From Talinum fruticosum (taxonomy: Eukaryota > Streptophyta > Magnoliopsida > Caryophyllales > Talinaceae): a stretch of DNA of 64,000 bases. The stretch spans positions 4,764,001 through 4,828,000 of the forward strand of contig JAITYX010000042.1 in the NCBI GenBank assembly GCA_021018815.1. Direction: 5' to 3'. The translations under genes and the position numbers were made by a program. A model generated the notes under the pieces. That model made no database searches. It was not told where the DNA came from and worked only from the letters and a program-made list of their open reading frames with translations. Position 1 is the stretch's first letter; each line of letters starts with the position of its first letter. Below are positions 12,939 through 24,790 of this stretch, piece after piece.

Positions 12939-13450
12939 TAAACTCCAAATATGATATTATTATTTATAATAATAATTTTCATCTTATAGGAAAATTATAC
13001 CCAATTGATGTTGGTTTCATGATTAAGAGCGCATTAATAACACCTTATAGAGGCGTACGCTATCACTTAAAGGAGTACTCAAGAAATCCACTACGAAATT
13101 CTTGAGAATTATTCAATTTTCGACATACCTCACTACACAATGCAATTGAAAAATGTTTTGGAATTTTGAAAAAGTTTTTTCCTATATTAGAAAGTGGAGT
13201 TAAACTTAGATTTAACGTTCAAGTACAAAAACAAATCATAATAGCTTGTTGTATTATACACAATTATTTAATGGGTATGGATCCGATTCATATCTTATTA
13301 AGGCAGTAGACAGTGAGCTTGCAAACCAAGACGATCACATAGTTGAGCACCATGAAGATATAGAAAATAATAAAGAAATAAGAAATGGTGAATGGGTAAG
13401 ATATTGCATTTCAGTAGCAATGTGGAGGGATTACACTAGTTTGTCTTAAG
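12055..13450 (+). pseudogene. PIF/Harbinger-type transposase, degenerate
   Basis: Translated in shifting frames, this matches the plant Harbinger nuclease (ALP1-like). An N-terminal helical region ends in FQRSGEIMSR. It is followed by CIGAIDGTQ with the first catalytic Asp (GAT at 12661), a PGWEGSTSDS-like stretch, IDVGF with the second Asp (13007-13009), TPYRGVRYHLKEY, and HNAIEKCFGILKK with the Glu (13148-13150). The DDE triad codons persist, but stops and frameshifts break the frame (for example TGA near 13101) and an intronic (AT)n expansion is present. The element is inactive as it stands. Its partner Myb/SANT-like ORF follows at 13616. Confidence 0.8.
12870..12935. repeat. (AT)n microsatellite in transposase intron
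   Basis: About 33 uninterrupted TA units between the transposase exons. Confidence 0.97.
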
Positions 13451-13615
13451 TTATGAGTTGCAAGTGTTATTTTTATTTTATATTTTGATCTTTAACATTT
13501 TAGCATATTTTTATGAACTTCATTTCATTATCCATCTACGAATATTTCTACCTTATGCCATAGTTTTAAATTTTCACCCCGATATTAATTTATTTTTGTC
13601 TTTGTGATCTAAAGC

Positions 13616-14436
13616 ATGACAAAACAAAAGAATGCAACACTTGCACTCGCTTCGACTGATTCCGGTGTTGCTATGAAGTCCGATTGTATGCTAACATGGT
13701 CAACTGTTATGAATGATGCCCTTATAGACGCCTTGTTACTTGAATAAGAAATGGGAAATAGGGTTAATGAAAATTTTGCATCGGATGCTTGTAAGAATAT
13801 TGTCAAGGAAATGAGAGAAATGTTCCCTAGAAAAGTGTTCAACAAAGAGAAAATTAAAATCGATGGAAGCACATTCAAAATACATTTGGACCCATTTATG
13901 ATATTTTTAAGGGGTGGATTGAGTGGTTTTACCTTTAACCCTCACACTTTAATTGGGAAGGTGAGAATGAAGTTTGGGAAGAGTTAATTTTGATTTTTTT
14001 TTTCATCTAATTGACGAGAGTTACCAATTACGCATGTGTATATTTTTTTCTATTGTTTTAGGATAAGCATTTTGTCTGCCGATTTACGAGGAAAGGAAAT
14101 TCGTAACTATTACAAGTTGGTTACACTTTATTAGCAAGGAAGAGCCACTCGAGATGGAGTTGAAACAACTCGCTGAAATGAGACAAAGGCTTGATACTCG
14201 AGACAAATATTTATACAATTGTTGAGATTGACCATCTTGTATCTCAAGATGAAATTATATTGGAGAAAGTGGATAACTTTAACAAGTGGACATGGGGGAG
14301 GGCTAACTCATCTCATGAAAAATATATAGAAGGTGAACCTTCATCTAAAAGGATAAAAGGAAAAGGCAAATTATCTAGAGAGGATGAGGTTATAATGATG
14401 AAGGAATTATTAGACAATGTTGTCTGCTGCAATTAA
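13616..14436 (+). pseudogene. Myb/SANT-like protein of the PIF/Harbinger element, degenerate
   Basis: The second PIF/Harbinger gene, a DNA-binding partner of the transposase. From ATG 13616 the frame reads through WSTVMNDALIDALL, then hits TAA at 13745 where relatives have sense codons. It resumes with EMGNRVNENFASDACKNIV and GGLSGFTFNPHT, then shifts frame before WEGENEVWEELI. A second segment (about 14060-14436) contains GRATRDG and a basic KRIKGKGK stretch. The hAT insertion at 14439 interrupts the end of this ORF, and its continuation appears from 18111. Confidence 0.72.
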
Positions 14437-14438
14437 GG

Positions 14439-17400
14439 TAGCGCTGGCAAAAAATCGGATTCGGTCAATTCGGACATTCGGACAAAACCCTCGGATCCGA
14501 ACCCTGTCCGAATTACGAATTCGAACACCGTTCCCATACTCGAACCCGGATATGAATGTCCGATGTTCGAACCTGGATGGCCGAATGTCCAAATTTATAA
14601 TCCGAAATAATTTAGCAAATTATAGTGTGCGGAATACAAACTTGGTGTTTTGTCAAATTTTTGTGCCACAAATCGGTGGATAGAGAAGGCCTATCGCAAA
14701 AACACACATCAAAATTAAAGAAAGTAAAATTGAGAAATGTTACAAATTCAGAAAATTTTTAAAGTTACAAATTCAATCGAAAGATGGATCTTCCTTGATT
14801 GTTGCCTCAAGTAGTTCATCGTCGTCGTTGTCACCGCTTTGGAGGGATTTCTCCGTTCTCACTACCTTGAATCTAAACGGAGTACAATGAATCCACCATT
14901 AGAAGAGAGATAGAGAGGTAGCAGGTTGAGAGAGAGGGAGAGAGATAGGAGTACTTGTTGGCTACAGCGTAGGGTCGAGCTCTTGAATTCTTACCGAGCA
15001 TCATCGACGAGAAAGGGGAAATGGAGGAAGAGAGAGAAAGTGAGGAGGGTGTAACGCCCCGATTACCATTACTTAATAATTCTCTAATTCGAGAATGTTA
15101 GGTAAGGTCACAGCGGAAGTTAACGATCGAAGGCGTCACCGCCGTCCTAAAGATAGGACAAGGCTATATAATTAGAATAAAAGGACTTACAATTTATGCT
15201 TAACCCCGATAGAAGTAATTACCTATTACCCAAATTTCCAAGTCATCTCACAATACGGTTTACTTGTTTAGTAACACCATATTCATACAACCTAGACTTT
15301 TGTCCTGTTCCACAAACTAATATACGACGTACAATAATTCCCAAGGTCATACCTAACCCTGGTTGAAGGTAAAGTCACTGTGAGCATCTATGTACCTTCG
15401 ATTTGCGAATGCTACGTGGCTGGCTAGGGTTTGCCTTCGTCGGACTTAATAAATGGTTGATTGCTCGCCAATGCTTCTTCCTAAAACAAAAACAAGTAAA
15501 ATATTTTGAAGAGTGAGTCGAAACTCAGCACGAACATTCCCGCACCGTAAAATAACTTTGAAGACTATATTGATTGAGCGCGCGCATTTCAATTCATTTT
15601 AGTTTGAAAACAGGGGAGAGATTATAATTAAAACTTGCTTGCCGGTTATTATTTGAAAGTGGAACCCCTTGATAATTGATACGATCTTAGTAAGGTGCAC
15701 ACCTCCCGGGCCGACCGAGAACCCGAGTTGAAGCCGCGCGGGTTGGGCATAAGCCACGATGATTGATAATTGATGGGCATAAGCCCCGATAATTGATGAT
15801 TGGGTGGGGACCACTTGATTAGGTGGCAAAACTTGATTTGCAAATGATTCATTATTAGTTATATATAAGAGAAATGTTGAGATTTGATAAAACATGTGAG
15901 TTTTTGAAAGGTACGAGCAATGAACGTACTCGAACCGAGAATATTTGTTTCTCCCCTTTTGCGAAATTTGAGTCACCAGCTATTCGGCAACGGAAGTGGC
16001 CTCCGTTCTGTTTAAGATGGATTTCTAGGGTTAATAATGTTTTCCGGAGTTTTAATGCTTGAGTTTGTATAAGCTTTAACAATTTATTTCACTTCATATA
16101 TTCGTATGAAAATCGCTTAAACTAATGTTTGTATTACTCAACTTTATCTGCGTTGATTCCGTTTCAATTATTGAATACGATTTATATTAATTAAAGAGGT
16201 TGATTAGGTTGACTAAATACTCGATTGTTTTGACGGAATTCAATCCGTTAGCCGACTTGGATTGACAATGGTGTTTATATATATGGATATACCTAACAAA
16301 CACTTATTCCTAATTTATTCCTCACTTTTCGAATTTAACCCATAGCTAAGCGATTATTCAATCTACCGATGCCTTTCCATAGGTAAGCCTTATAATTACC
16401 CAAATTGCTCAAAATTTCATTCATATACCAACTTAAGGTCATGAGCCTTATTCTCACAATAACATTCACATTCACAATCGCGATTAGGCAAACCTAATGC
16501 TCAATTATTTTCCATGCCCGTACACTTGTACATTATCGAATTTCAACTTCTACGCACACATTCCCCTTCGTTTGCTCAATATAATCATTTCCAAAATGTA
16601 ATAGTTCCACCAAATTGTTCCATTCGCTAATAAAATCTCAATCTCATTCACTAGTTCACAATTTCTCAAAGTAGTCCCATTCATTCACATGCGCACAATC
16701 GGTTCATCAAAATACCAAACCTATCCTCCATCCAATTCGAATTTTCCCCAAATTAATCTTTAAATTCACTCCACAAATATATTTCTAGTCATACTTCAAT
16801 TTACAGTTACAATTGCCCAAATAGATAATGAAATTGATAATTTAGGGTTTAGAGTTTTACCTTCAAGTACACATTGAGGAAGCCGGGGAGGAGCGGCAGA
16901 GACGGTGGTGCGTAGTAGCTGCCCGGCGACCGCCGGGCGAGGGACGGCGGCTGGCTCCGACGGCCGCCGCTGTTTGTGGGTGGTCGACGGGTGGCTCGCG
17001 CCGAGGTGAGGCAGAGCGTGCACTCGTGCGCGCGCGAGGCGAGAGGGAGGGAGAGTGCGGTGGCGAGGAGGCGGCAGCATCTCCCGACGACGCCGGCGTC
17101 GGCTTCCGGCCGGCGTTGGTGGCGCCCGATGGCCGGGCAGGCCGCAGGTGGAGGCAGGGGAAGGAGCAGAGGCGCGCGATAAGAGAGGGAGAAGGAGGTA
17201 GCGGGCGCGAGATAGGGAGAGCCGAGAGGCGGCCGACGCCGGTCTCCCGCCGGCGTCATCGGCGCCGGTGGCCGGAGAAGGTAGCAGCGAGCGAGGGGAA
17301 GGAAGAGCAGAGGAAGGGGGAAGCAGGGGAGGAAGGGAGGAATGGGAATAGCAGAGCAAGTGAGGGGGTTTTAAATTGCATTGTCGATTAATTGATCTTA

Positions 17401-18102
17401 ACCGCCTCTTTTTTTTTTTTTTTTTCTCGGTTCCAGAAAAATCCGTCTCTGGATTTTTCTTTCAAAAAAATCTGAAAATTTTATTTTTATTTATTTATTT
17501 TATTTATTTTGTTTTCTTTTATTGTTACTTTTAATTTTGTTTTTAATAACGATGTTCACAAATTAAATTCTTATTATGAGATTTTTATTAGGGCCACTTC
17601 GTCGCCTTAGCTGCATAACACATATATAAAAATAATGTAAATATAGAAATATCGAATTGAAGTGCACGCGCTCGATTATATAAATAGTGTAATTAATAAA
17701 ATAAATAATGTGATTTAAAATAAATAATGTGATTTAGGATCGGGTTGTTACAGATGGTCAAAATTTAGGGTTTCTTTTTATTTTTTATTTTTTATAGTAG
17801 AGTAGTGTTAGGTTATGATAATCAAAGTGAATGAGTTGTTGCTTGAAAGTGAAAAAAGCCCAAAACCTCTTTTAATAATTCAAACCAAAAGCTTAACAGA
17901 TTCAGTTTTTAAGCCCAAAATTCGGTCCGGACATTGTCCGAATGTCCGAATTTGTCCGGACCCGAATTTTGGACAAGTAAACCCGAACCCGAATCTAATA
18001 ATGTCCGATTTTAAATTCGGACAAAAAATGGTGATCGGACCCGGTTTTATTCGGGTCGAACAAATTCACATATTCGGGTCGGACACGTTTTTGCCAGCGC
18101 TA
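14439..18102. mobile_element. Non-autonomous hAT transposon (about 0.96 kb, inflated by a nested LTR)
   Basis: The terminal inverted repeats are perfect over 15 bp (TAGCGCTGGCAAAAA at 14439, its complement ending at 18102). They are flanked by a perfect 8-bp target-site duplication, AATTAAGG (14431-14438 and 18103-18110), the hallmark of hAT elements. Both ends carry dense subterminal CGGAC/GTCCG motifs (about 14460-14590 and 17925-18090), as expected of transposase-binding sites. No transposase is present. After removing the LTR at 15050-17752, about 961 bp remain. It inserted in the 3' part of the Harbinger Myb-like ORF. Confidence 0.93.
15050..17752 (+). mobile_element. Solo LTR 1 (2.7 kb) nested in the hAT element
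   Basis: Begins TGTAACGCCCC and ends GGGTTGTTACA, giving TG...CA termini with a short inverted repeat. The flanking 5-mers are GAGGG and GATGG (4 of 5 match), consistent with an old LTR-retrotransposon insertion. No internal region, primer-binding site or second LTR lies inside, so it is best read as a solo LTR left by recombination. The TGTAAC...GTTACA type of end is common in plant Ty3/gypsy LTRs, but the family is not proven. A very GC-rich block (16860-17370) sits in an otherwise AT-rich LTR. Long open frames there (minus 16796-17359 and others) are low-complexity and not credible genes. Confidence 0.82.
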
Positions 18103-18110
18103 AATTAAGG

Positions 18111-18585
18111 TGTGTGATGTGGAGATAGGAAAATTGAATAAGAAGCCAAGAGCGAGAATATAAGATTTGAAATTTGTTGGGTAAATTGGATATTCAAGGC
18201 GAGGCAATGGGTACAAGAGCAATCGACCGGTATCGCACCTCCTCTTCTACATCTTCCAATTCAATCACCACTATTGGCCTCCCATCAATATCCATTGGCG
18301 TAATGAAATCCAGGTTCATACCATTTTCGGGATTTCGATTTGCTCGGGAATAATTGGCAAAATGTTTTCTTTGGCTCTACCTCTTTCTCCTTACCCCGAC
18401 TATCACCATTAGCAATTTGTTTTGTGCCTTGTTCCTGTAGCACCGATTCATCCGGTTCTCGCATCCGTTATGTCCGCCCAAGAGTGGCGACTCTTGATTA
18501 ATGGATCAAAATCCTCTCTACGAGTGCTTCGTGCAATTGCTTCGGCCTCTTCCGTATCTATCTCGATCTCTTCATTAGGCTCTTG
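18111..18585 (-). pseudogene. LINE ORF1 (DUF4283-like) fragment split by later insertions
   Basis: Read on the minus strand in shifting frames, the segment resembles the N-terminal part of plant L1-type ORF1 proteins. It shows an acidic stretch EEIEIDTEEAEAIARS, a SWADI-like start of domain, MNLDFITPMDIDGRP and VIELEDVEEEV. The region just left of 18160 still belongs to the Harbinger ORF. The host fragment appears to continue on the other side of solo LTR 2 (21257-21320) and possibly right of the copia element (26611-26720). Recognition is from family memory and has not been verified. Confidence 0.5.
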
Positions 18586-21256
18586 TGTAACGCCCCCAAT
18601 CACCGTTACTTAATAATCCCTTCATTAGGGACTAATACGTAATGTCGCAGCGGAAGGTAATAATCGAAGGCGTTACCGCCGTCCTAAAAAAATAGGACAA
18701 GGCTAAATAATTAAAATAAAATGAAATACGGTTCGGGCATCCACGGTTCCTTTTCAAAAATGTCTGTTAGGAGTAACTACTTAATACCCAAGTAGCTATG
18801 TCATCCCAAAATACAGTTTACGGATTTAGCAATGCAATATTTATACAACCTAGACTTTTGTCTAATCCACACGATAATGTACAACGATTCCCAAGGCCAT
18901 ACCTAACCCCGGTTGAAGGTAAAATCACCTGTGAGCGTCTATGTACCTTCGTAACCACAAATGCAACGTGTCCAGCTATGATTTGCCTTCGTCGGACTTA
19001 GTGAATGGTTGGTTGTTCACCATGATTCTTCCTGAAACAAAAACAAGTAAAATGTTTGAAAGAGTGAGTCGAAACTCAGCACGAACATTTCCGCACCGTA
19101 AAATAACTTTGAAGAATATATTGATTGAGCGCGCGCATTTCAATTCATTTTAGTTTGAAATCGGGGAGAGAATATGAGTAAAACATGCTTGCCGGTTATT
19201 ATCCGGAAGTGGAGCCCTTGGTAATTGATACGATCGTTGAACAGTGTCACCCCTGGCCGATCGATAACCCGAGTTGACGCCGCGCTGGTATAATTGGCGG
19301 GCCTAAGCCCTTGGTAATTGATAATTGGGCGGGGACCACTTAATTAGGTGGCAAAACTTGCCTTGTAAATGATTCATTATTAATTGCATATATGAGAAAT
19401 GTTAAGATTTGATGAAACATGTGAGTTTTCGAAAGGTACAGTGCAATGAACGTACTCGAGTTGAAAATATTTGTTTCTCCCCTTTTGCAGAAATTTGAGT
19501 CACCAGCTATTCGGCAACGAAGTGGCCTCGCTTCGTTTAAAATGGATTTATAGGGTTAATGATGTTTTCTTGAGTTTTAATGCTTGGATTTGTATAAGCT
19601 TTAACAATTTATTTAATTTCCTATATTCGCATGAAGATCGATTAACTAATATTTATATTACTTAGCTTTACTGCGTTTATTGAATACAATATATATTAAT
19701 TAGAGAAGTTGATTGGGCTAATTAGATACTCGATGATTTTGGTGTAATTCAATTTGTTAGCGGCTTTGGATTGAAAATGGTGTATATATATATATGGGTA
19801 TACCTAACAAACGCTTATTCCTAGTTTATTCTCTCTCCCTTCATTGCATTCAACCCCTGGTTAAGTAATTAATTAATCCGTCAAACGCCTCTCTATAGGA
19901 AGGTTCCATAATCTACTAAATTGCTCAAACTTATGCATGCACCATTTTAAGGTCATAAGCATTGTTTTCCCGACAACTTCACATTCACGACTACAATTAG
20001 GCACGCTTAATACTTAGTTATTTTCCCCACCTGCACATTACCGAATTTCAAGTTTTACGCATGCGTTCCTCTTCATTTGTTAAATATAACCAAAATGTAA
20101 TAATTCCATCCCCTTGCTAAATTCTACAATAGAACCTCCCCTAAACTCATTCACCGATTCACAGCCTCCCCAAGAAAATTACATTCGTTTATATTCATAC
20201 ACAATCGGACCCTCAAACCGCCACAACTCGCTTATTCACACCAATTCGAATTCTCCCAATTTACTCTTTGAATTCACTCCACAAATATACTTCTAATCAT
20301 ACTTCAATTTACAGACTACAATTGCCCAAATAGATAATGAAATTGATAATTCGGGGTTTAGAGTTTACCTTCAAGTACACATTGAGGAAGCCGAGGAGGA
20401 CAGAGCGATGGTGGTGACAACAGAGCCCCGGCGGCTATTGGAAGCACCGGCGTCGACTCCCGGCGACCGAACTGCGGCGGGAGGTTGGCCGGAGAGTGGG
20501 CCGCGGCAGGGGACGAATGGCGCCCGCGGAAGAGAGAAGAGAGCGAGAGCGCGAGTGAGGGACGAGGCGAGAGGTGGACGAGAGGCGCCGGGCTTAGGCT
20601 TCTTCCGGACGACGCCGGCGCCGGCCGCCGGCCCGGCGTTGGTGGCGCTTGATGGCCGGGAACAGGCCGCAGGTGGAGTTGATGAAAACAGAGCACGCGA
20701 GGGAGAGAGAGAGCCATCGCGCGAGAGAGTGAGAGGGCGCTGCCGGACGACGCCAGCCGCCGGCTCGGCCGGCGTTGGTGGCGTCCGGTGGCCGGACTGA
20801 GGGCAGCAACAGCAGAGCGAGAGGCAGAGGGGGTGAAGGAGGGAACCAGGGGAGCAGGGGAAAGGGAGCACGAAGGAGCACGGGAGAGAGAGAATGAACC
20901 CGAATATAATTTAGGTCGTTTAATGTTCTAGAGAATTCTTTCTCTGGATTTTTCTTTAGAAAAATCTAATTTCGTCATTTTATTATTTTGATTTATTTCT
21001 TTATTTACTTGTTTTGTTTTCTTTTATTGTTACTTTTAATTTTATTTTAATAATGATGTTCACGAATTATAATCTTATTATGAGATTTTTATTGGGGCCA
21101 CTTCGTCGCCTTAGCCGCATAACATACAGAGAAAAATAGTTTAAATATAAGATATCGAATTGAAGTGCACGCGCTCAGTCATATAAATAGTGTAATTAAG
21201 AAAATAAATAATGTGATTTTAAAATAAATAATGTGATTTAGGGTCGGGTTGTTACA
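18586..21256 (+). mobile_element. Solo LTR 2 (2.67 kb), same family as solo LTR 1
   Basis: Starts TGTAACGCCCCC and ends GGGTTGTTACA, collinear with solo LTR 1. Shared blocks include CAGCGGAAG, CCGCCGTCCTAAA, TTGATTGAGCGCGCGCATTT, CAAGTACACATTGAGGAAGC and ATAAATAATGTGATTT. It is flanked by a perfect 5-bp duplication TCTTG (18581-18585 and 21257-21261), so it is an independent insertion and not the second LTR of the element at 15050. The internal GC-rich block (20370-20890) aligns poorly with that of LTR 1 although its flanks align well. Confidence 0.87.
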
Positions 21257-21320
21257 TCTTGTGCTGTTGGATTTGGCGATCAAGTTGGATTTACCCCATT
21301 CCCCCTTCCGTAATCTCTCG

Positions 21321-21443
21321 TGAAAGATATATGGCGGAATGACTCACCAATATGGGAGTCCGGCATTCTATATATATAGAAGATAATACAGGAAAATAAT
21401 TTACAATTATTTTATGTACAATAATATCTCTAATATTCTATTA
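21321..21443 (-). repeat. 3' LTR of the copia element
   Basis: Left copy, about 123 bp. It shares TGAAAGATATATG at one end and CTCTATTA/TTCTATTA at the other with the copy at 26487-26610. The differences are a few substitutions and a small indel. Confidence 0.9.
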
Positions 21444-22940
21444 CGCCCCTCAAGCCGATCGGGGGACGCACGGACAACTTGGACTTAAGAAACCGAAAAT
21501 GTTGAGAGGATAGCCTTTTAGTGAAGATGTCCGCAATCTGAGAAGTAGTAGGAATATATCGCACAACGAGATCTCCATCGACAACCCGTTCTCGAACAAA
21601 GTGATAATCCACAACTATATGTTTGCTACGGTTATAATTGACCGGATTGGCAGATCATATATGTAGCACCGATATTGTCACAATATAACCGCACAGGAGT
21701 GGCAAGGGTGATATCAACATCAAACAAAAGCTTGCGAAGCCAAAGTGTCTCAAGCAATCTGTATAACCAAGAGCACGATACTCGGCCTCGAGTGGATGGT
21801 TTGGAGACTGTGGGTTGCTTTTAGAACGCCAAGATATGAGATTAGGACCAAAATAAACAGCATAGCCTGTGGTAGAGCGACATGTGTCACGACAACCAGC
21901 CCGATCAAGCATCGGAATAGGCAATAATAACCGACAGGTGAACAAGCAACACATAGAAAAAGCCCATGATCAAGAGTCCCATGCAGATACTCGAAAATAC
22001 GCTTCACGAGCATGTAGATGAGTAGTACGGGAAGCGTGCATAAATTGGGAAACTACATGCATTGCATGAGCAATATCAGTCGACTTGGTTAAATACCGCA
22101 AGGCACCTACCATACTTCAGATCGAGAGGGATCAGCAAGCGGTTCACCGTCTGTAAGGGATAGGGTGGTTCGAGCAGCAGAAGGAGTTTTAACAGAGGTA
22201 CAAGTTTGGAGTTGAAATTTATGTAAGAGATCTAAAACATATTTCTGCTGTGTCAAAAATAATCCAAAAGGAAATCGAACCACTCGAATGCCAAGAAAAT
22301 AACTTAGGTTCCCAAGATCTTTCATGGCAAACCGATTGGCAAGGGAATCAATAAAAGACTGCAGTAAGGTGGATGAACTACCGATCAAAATAATGTCATC
22401 CACGTAAAGAAGGAGAATGAGGACATGATTGCTAGTTCGAAGAACAAACATGGAGGTGTCGGCATTGCTACATACAAAACCATGAGATAGAAGGAAGTCT
22501 GCTAAAGCAATGAAATCGAGCACGAGGAGCCTGTTTCAAGCCATAGAGCGCATTCTTAAGGCGACAAACATGGGTAGGGAAATCGGGATGAACAAAACCA
22601 GGAGGTTGTTTCATATGAACTGTCTCGATGAGATGGCCATGTAAAAAGGCATTCTTGACATCAAGTCGGCGAATGGGCCAATAAAAGGAAATAGCAAGAG
22701 TCGAACCGGACGAATAGTAGCGAGGCTTAACGACAGTGGCTGAAAGTCTCATGGTAGTCAATACCGGGTTGTTGGTGAAACCCCTGTGCTACAAGCCGAG
22801 CTTTGTACCTCTCCACGGTACCATCGGATCGATATTTAATCTTGTAAACCCATTTATCGCCAACCAAATTAAGATCCGGTTGAGATGGAACCAAATCCCA
22901 TGTGTTATTGGCAATCAAAGCATTATACTCTTCAACCATG
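21430..22940 (-). pseudogene. Copia reverse transcriptase and RNase H remnant
   Basis: On the minus strand, from 22940 down: WDLVPSQPD and KWVYKIK at the start of the RT_2 domain, [21 protein letters not shown] with the first catalytic Asp, [19 protein letters not shown] with the YVDD catalytic pair (about 22400), and MKDLGNLSYFLGI. RNase H follows with DWAGCRDTCRSTTGY, ISWRSKS and LEAEYRAL, then the C-terminal ADIFTKRL near 21500. Frameshifts separate these blocks, so no intact polyprotein can be made. Confidence 0.9.
21444..21456 (-). promoter_or_regulatory. Polypurine tract of copia element
   Basis: On the minus strand GGCTTGAGGGGCG ends directly at the 3' LTR, in the position where the plus-strand primer is made. 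Confidence 0.6.
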
Positions 22941-23059
22941 GCTTCCTTCCATTTGGAATGTCGGGAAGCTTGGGAAAAACATGTAGGTTCAAGTTCAGCA
23001 AGACCAACACCGAGAGACAGGAGACGCCTAGGTTTGGCAATGCCGGACTTGGACCGAGT

Positions 23060-24790
23060 CTATATAGGGTGAACATTAGTGGACAAAGACATAGGGACAC
23101 TCGAAGAGGCAACAGGACTCGGCGAGCGAGGTATAGAATCACTAGTACGCGCAGGGGGTCCGACGCAATAGGAGATGAAGCGGACACAAGACCAAGGGCG
23201 GAGGGAGAGGGAGCGAGACGTAGTGTCGGGCTCGGGAGAAACATGGGTCATAGACGTTGGGCTAGAGTTGAGACTCGACGAGGATGAAGAGGCTAAGGGA
23301 AGAGAAGGAGACACCTCGAGCAACGTAAGAATCGAGTTCGGACAACGTGGAAAGGAGGACCAAAGATTGGGTCGGCCCGGTGGACTCAACAGGTGTACGG
23401 GAGAGCAAACCGGAAGAAGAGGTGGAAGATAAGACAACCGAGGCACGAGTTGCGGTGAGACAGAGAATATCCTTTATCACAAAAGAGGCATTAGGAGACG
23501 AACTAGAGACAAGTTTAGGAAAAGGATAAATGTTTTCATGAAATCGTACATTTATACTCACATAAACACGACCTGTTAGGGGATCCAAACAACGATAGCC
23601 CTTATAATGAGGAGCATAGCCTAGAAAAACACAAGTGAACGTAACGAGGAGAGAGTTTATTGGACGCCTTTGCAACAAAATTTGGAAAACAGGAGCAACC
23701 AAAAGGTTTAAGAAAACCATAATCAGGCGGACGAGCAAATAAAAGCTCAAATGGAGAACGATTTTGCAACACGGGTGTAGGTAAACGATTGATCGTAAAG
23801 ACAGACTGTAAGAGCAGACATCAAGCCAAAATTGAGCAGGCATGGAAGCATCAATTAGAAATGCCCGAGTCATTTCTAAAATATGGCGATGCTTACGCTC
23901 AGCAACCCCATTCTTTTGTTGCGTATCGGGACGGGATTTTCGAAAAGGATCACTTTTTGAAGAAAATAAACAAAAAGAGGAGAGTTATCAAACTCTTTAC
24001 CTCCATCACTCGAAACATTTTAATTTTGCAATTAAAAAGATTTTCAACTAAAGCCCGAAAATTGCAAAAATTGAACATACTTCGATTTCAATCGCATAGG
24101 ATAAATCCAGGTAAACCTAGTAAAATCATCAACAAACACAACAAGATATCGAAAACCTTTATGTGAAAGCCAAGGTGATTGCCAAACATTTGAATGTATT
24201 AATTCAAGAGGGAAACAGATTGATGTTCCGCTAGAGTAAAAGGAAAAGTATTTGACTTTGCCAAACGACAAGTCGCACAAGTATCATGAAAACTATTTGT
24301 AAGTTTAACATATTTATTTCTCCTAAGTAAATCCAAAACTAGAGCTCCACAATGTCCTAGTCTCCGATGCCGGTATCGCCGGTCTCACTCGGAGCTAGGT
24401 TAGCTGAAAGATGAGGTGTCTCAATGGGCGGACGTAAGGGATAGACATTGCCTACACTCGGGGCCCGCAAAAGAACATCACCCGAGGTATTGTCCTTTAC
24501 GTAAACAGTAATCGGAATGAAAGGTGACATGACAATTATTATCCCGACACAACTGTTTGACCGACATGAGGTTATGCTCAAGTTGAGGCACATGATAAAC
24601 ATGTTTTAAAAGAAGTGGCCGAGAAGCAGTTTGCAATGACAGAGTGCCAACATTAGAAATAGGTAACAAGGTTCTATTGCCAACCCGAACCTTAATAGGA
24701 CCAGAGTAAGCAAATTTAGAAGATAGCTTACCATCATCGGGAGTCATGTGAGAGGCGCTGCTGAATCAGGATACCACAATTGTTCACCAT
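23060..24790 (-). pseudogene. Copia protease and integrase remnant
   Basis: On the minus strand, WYPDSAA near 24750 is the protease active-site Asp context. It is followed by the pre-integrase zinc region (YHVPQLEHNLMSV, then LGHCG and CATCRLAK about 24250-24360). The integrase core is seen as ELIHSNVWQSP, where relatives have Asp at the Asn position, then YLVVFVDDFTRFTWIYP. Farther on, FLGYAPHYKGYRCLDP marks the integrase C-terminal region (about 23600). Stops and frameshifts are common. Confidence 0.85.

Noticed and set aside
16796..17391. Several 60-190 codon frames on both strands in a GC-rich block
   Set aside because: They overlap in all frames, are Pro/Ser/Arg/Gly-rich low complexity, lie inside a solo LTR, and are not conserved in the second LTR copy.
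20358..20881. Overlapping GC-rich open frames (up to 166 codons)
   Set aside because: Same situation inside solo LTR 2. The frames do not match those of LTR 1.
15050..21256. Reading the two 2.7-kb repeats as the LTR pair of one retrotransposon
   Set aside because: Each has its own flanking duplication (GAGGG/GATGG and TCTTG/TCTTG). The 833 bp between them is hAT, Harbinger and LINE sequence, not a retroelement interior.
23175..23529. Plus-strand frames rich in Arg/Glu within copia
   Set aside because: They are the antisense of the copia integrase-RT linker.
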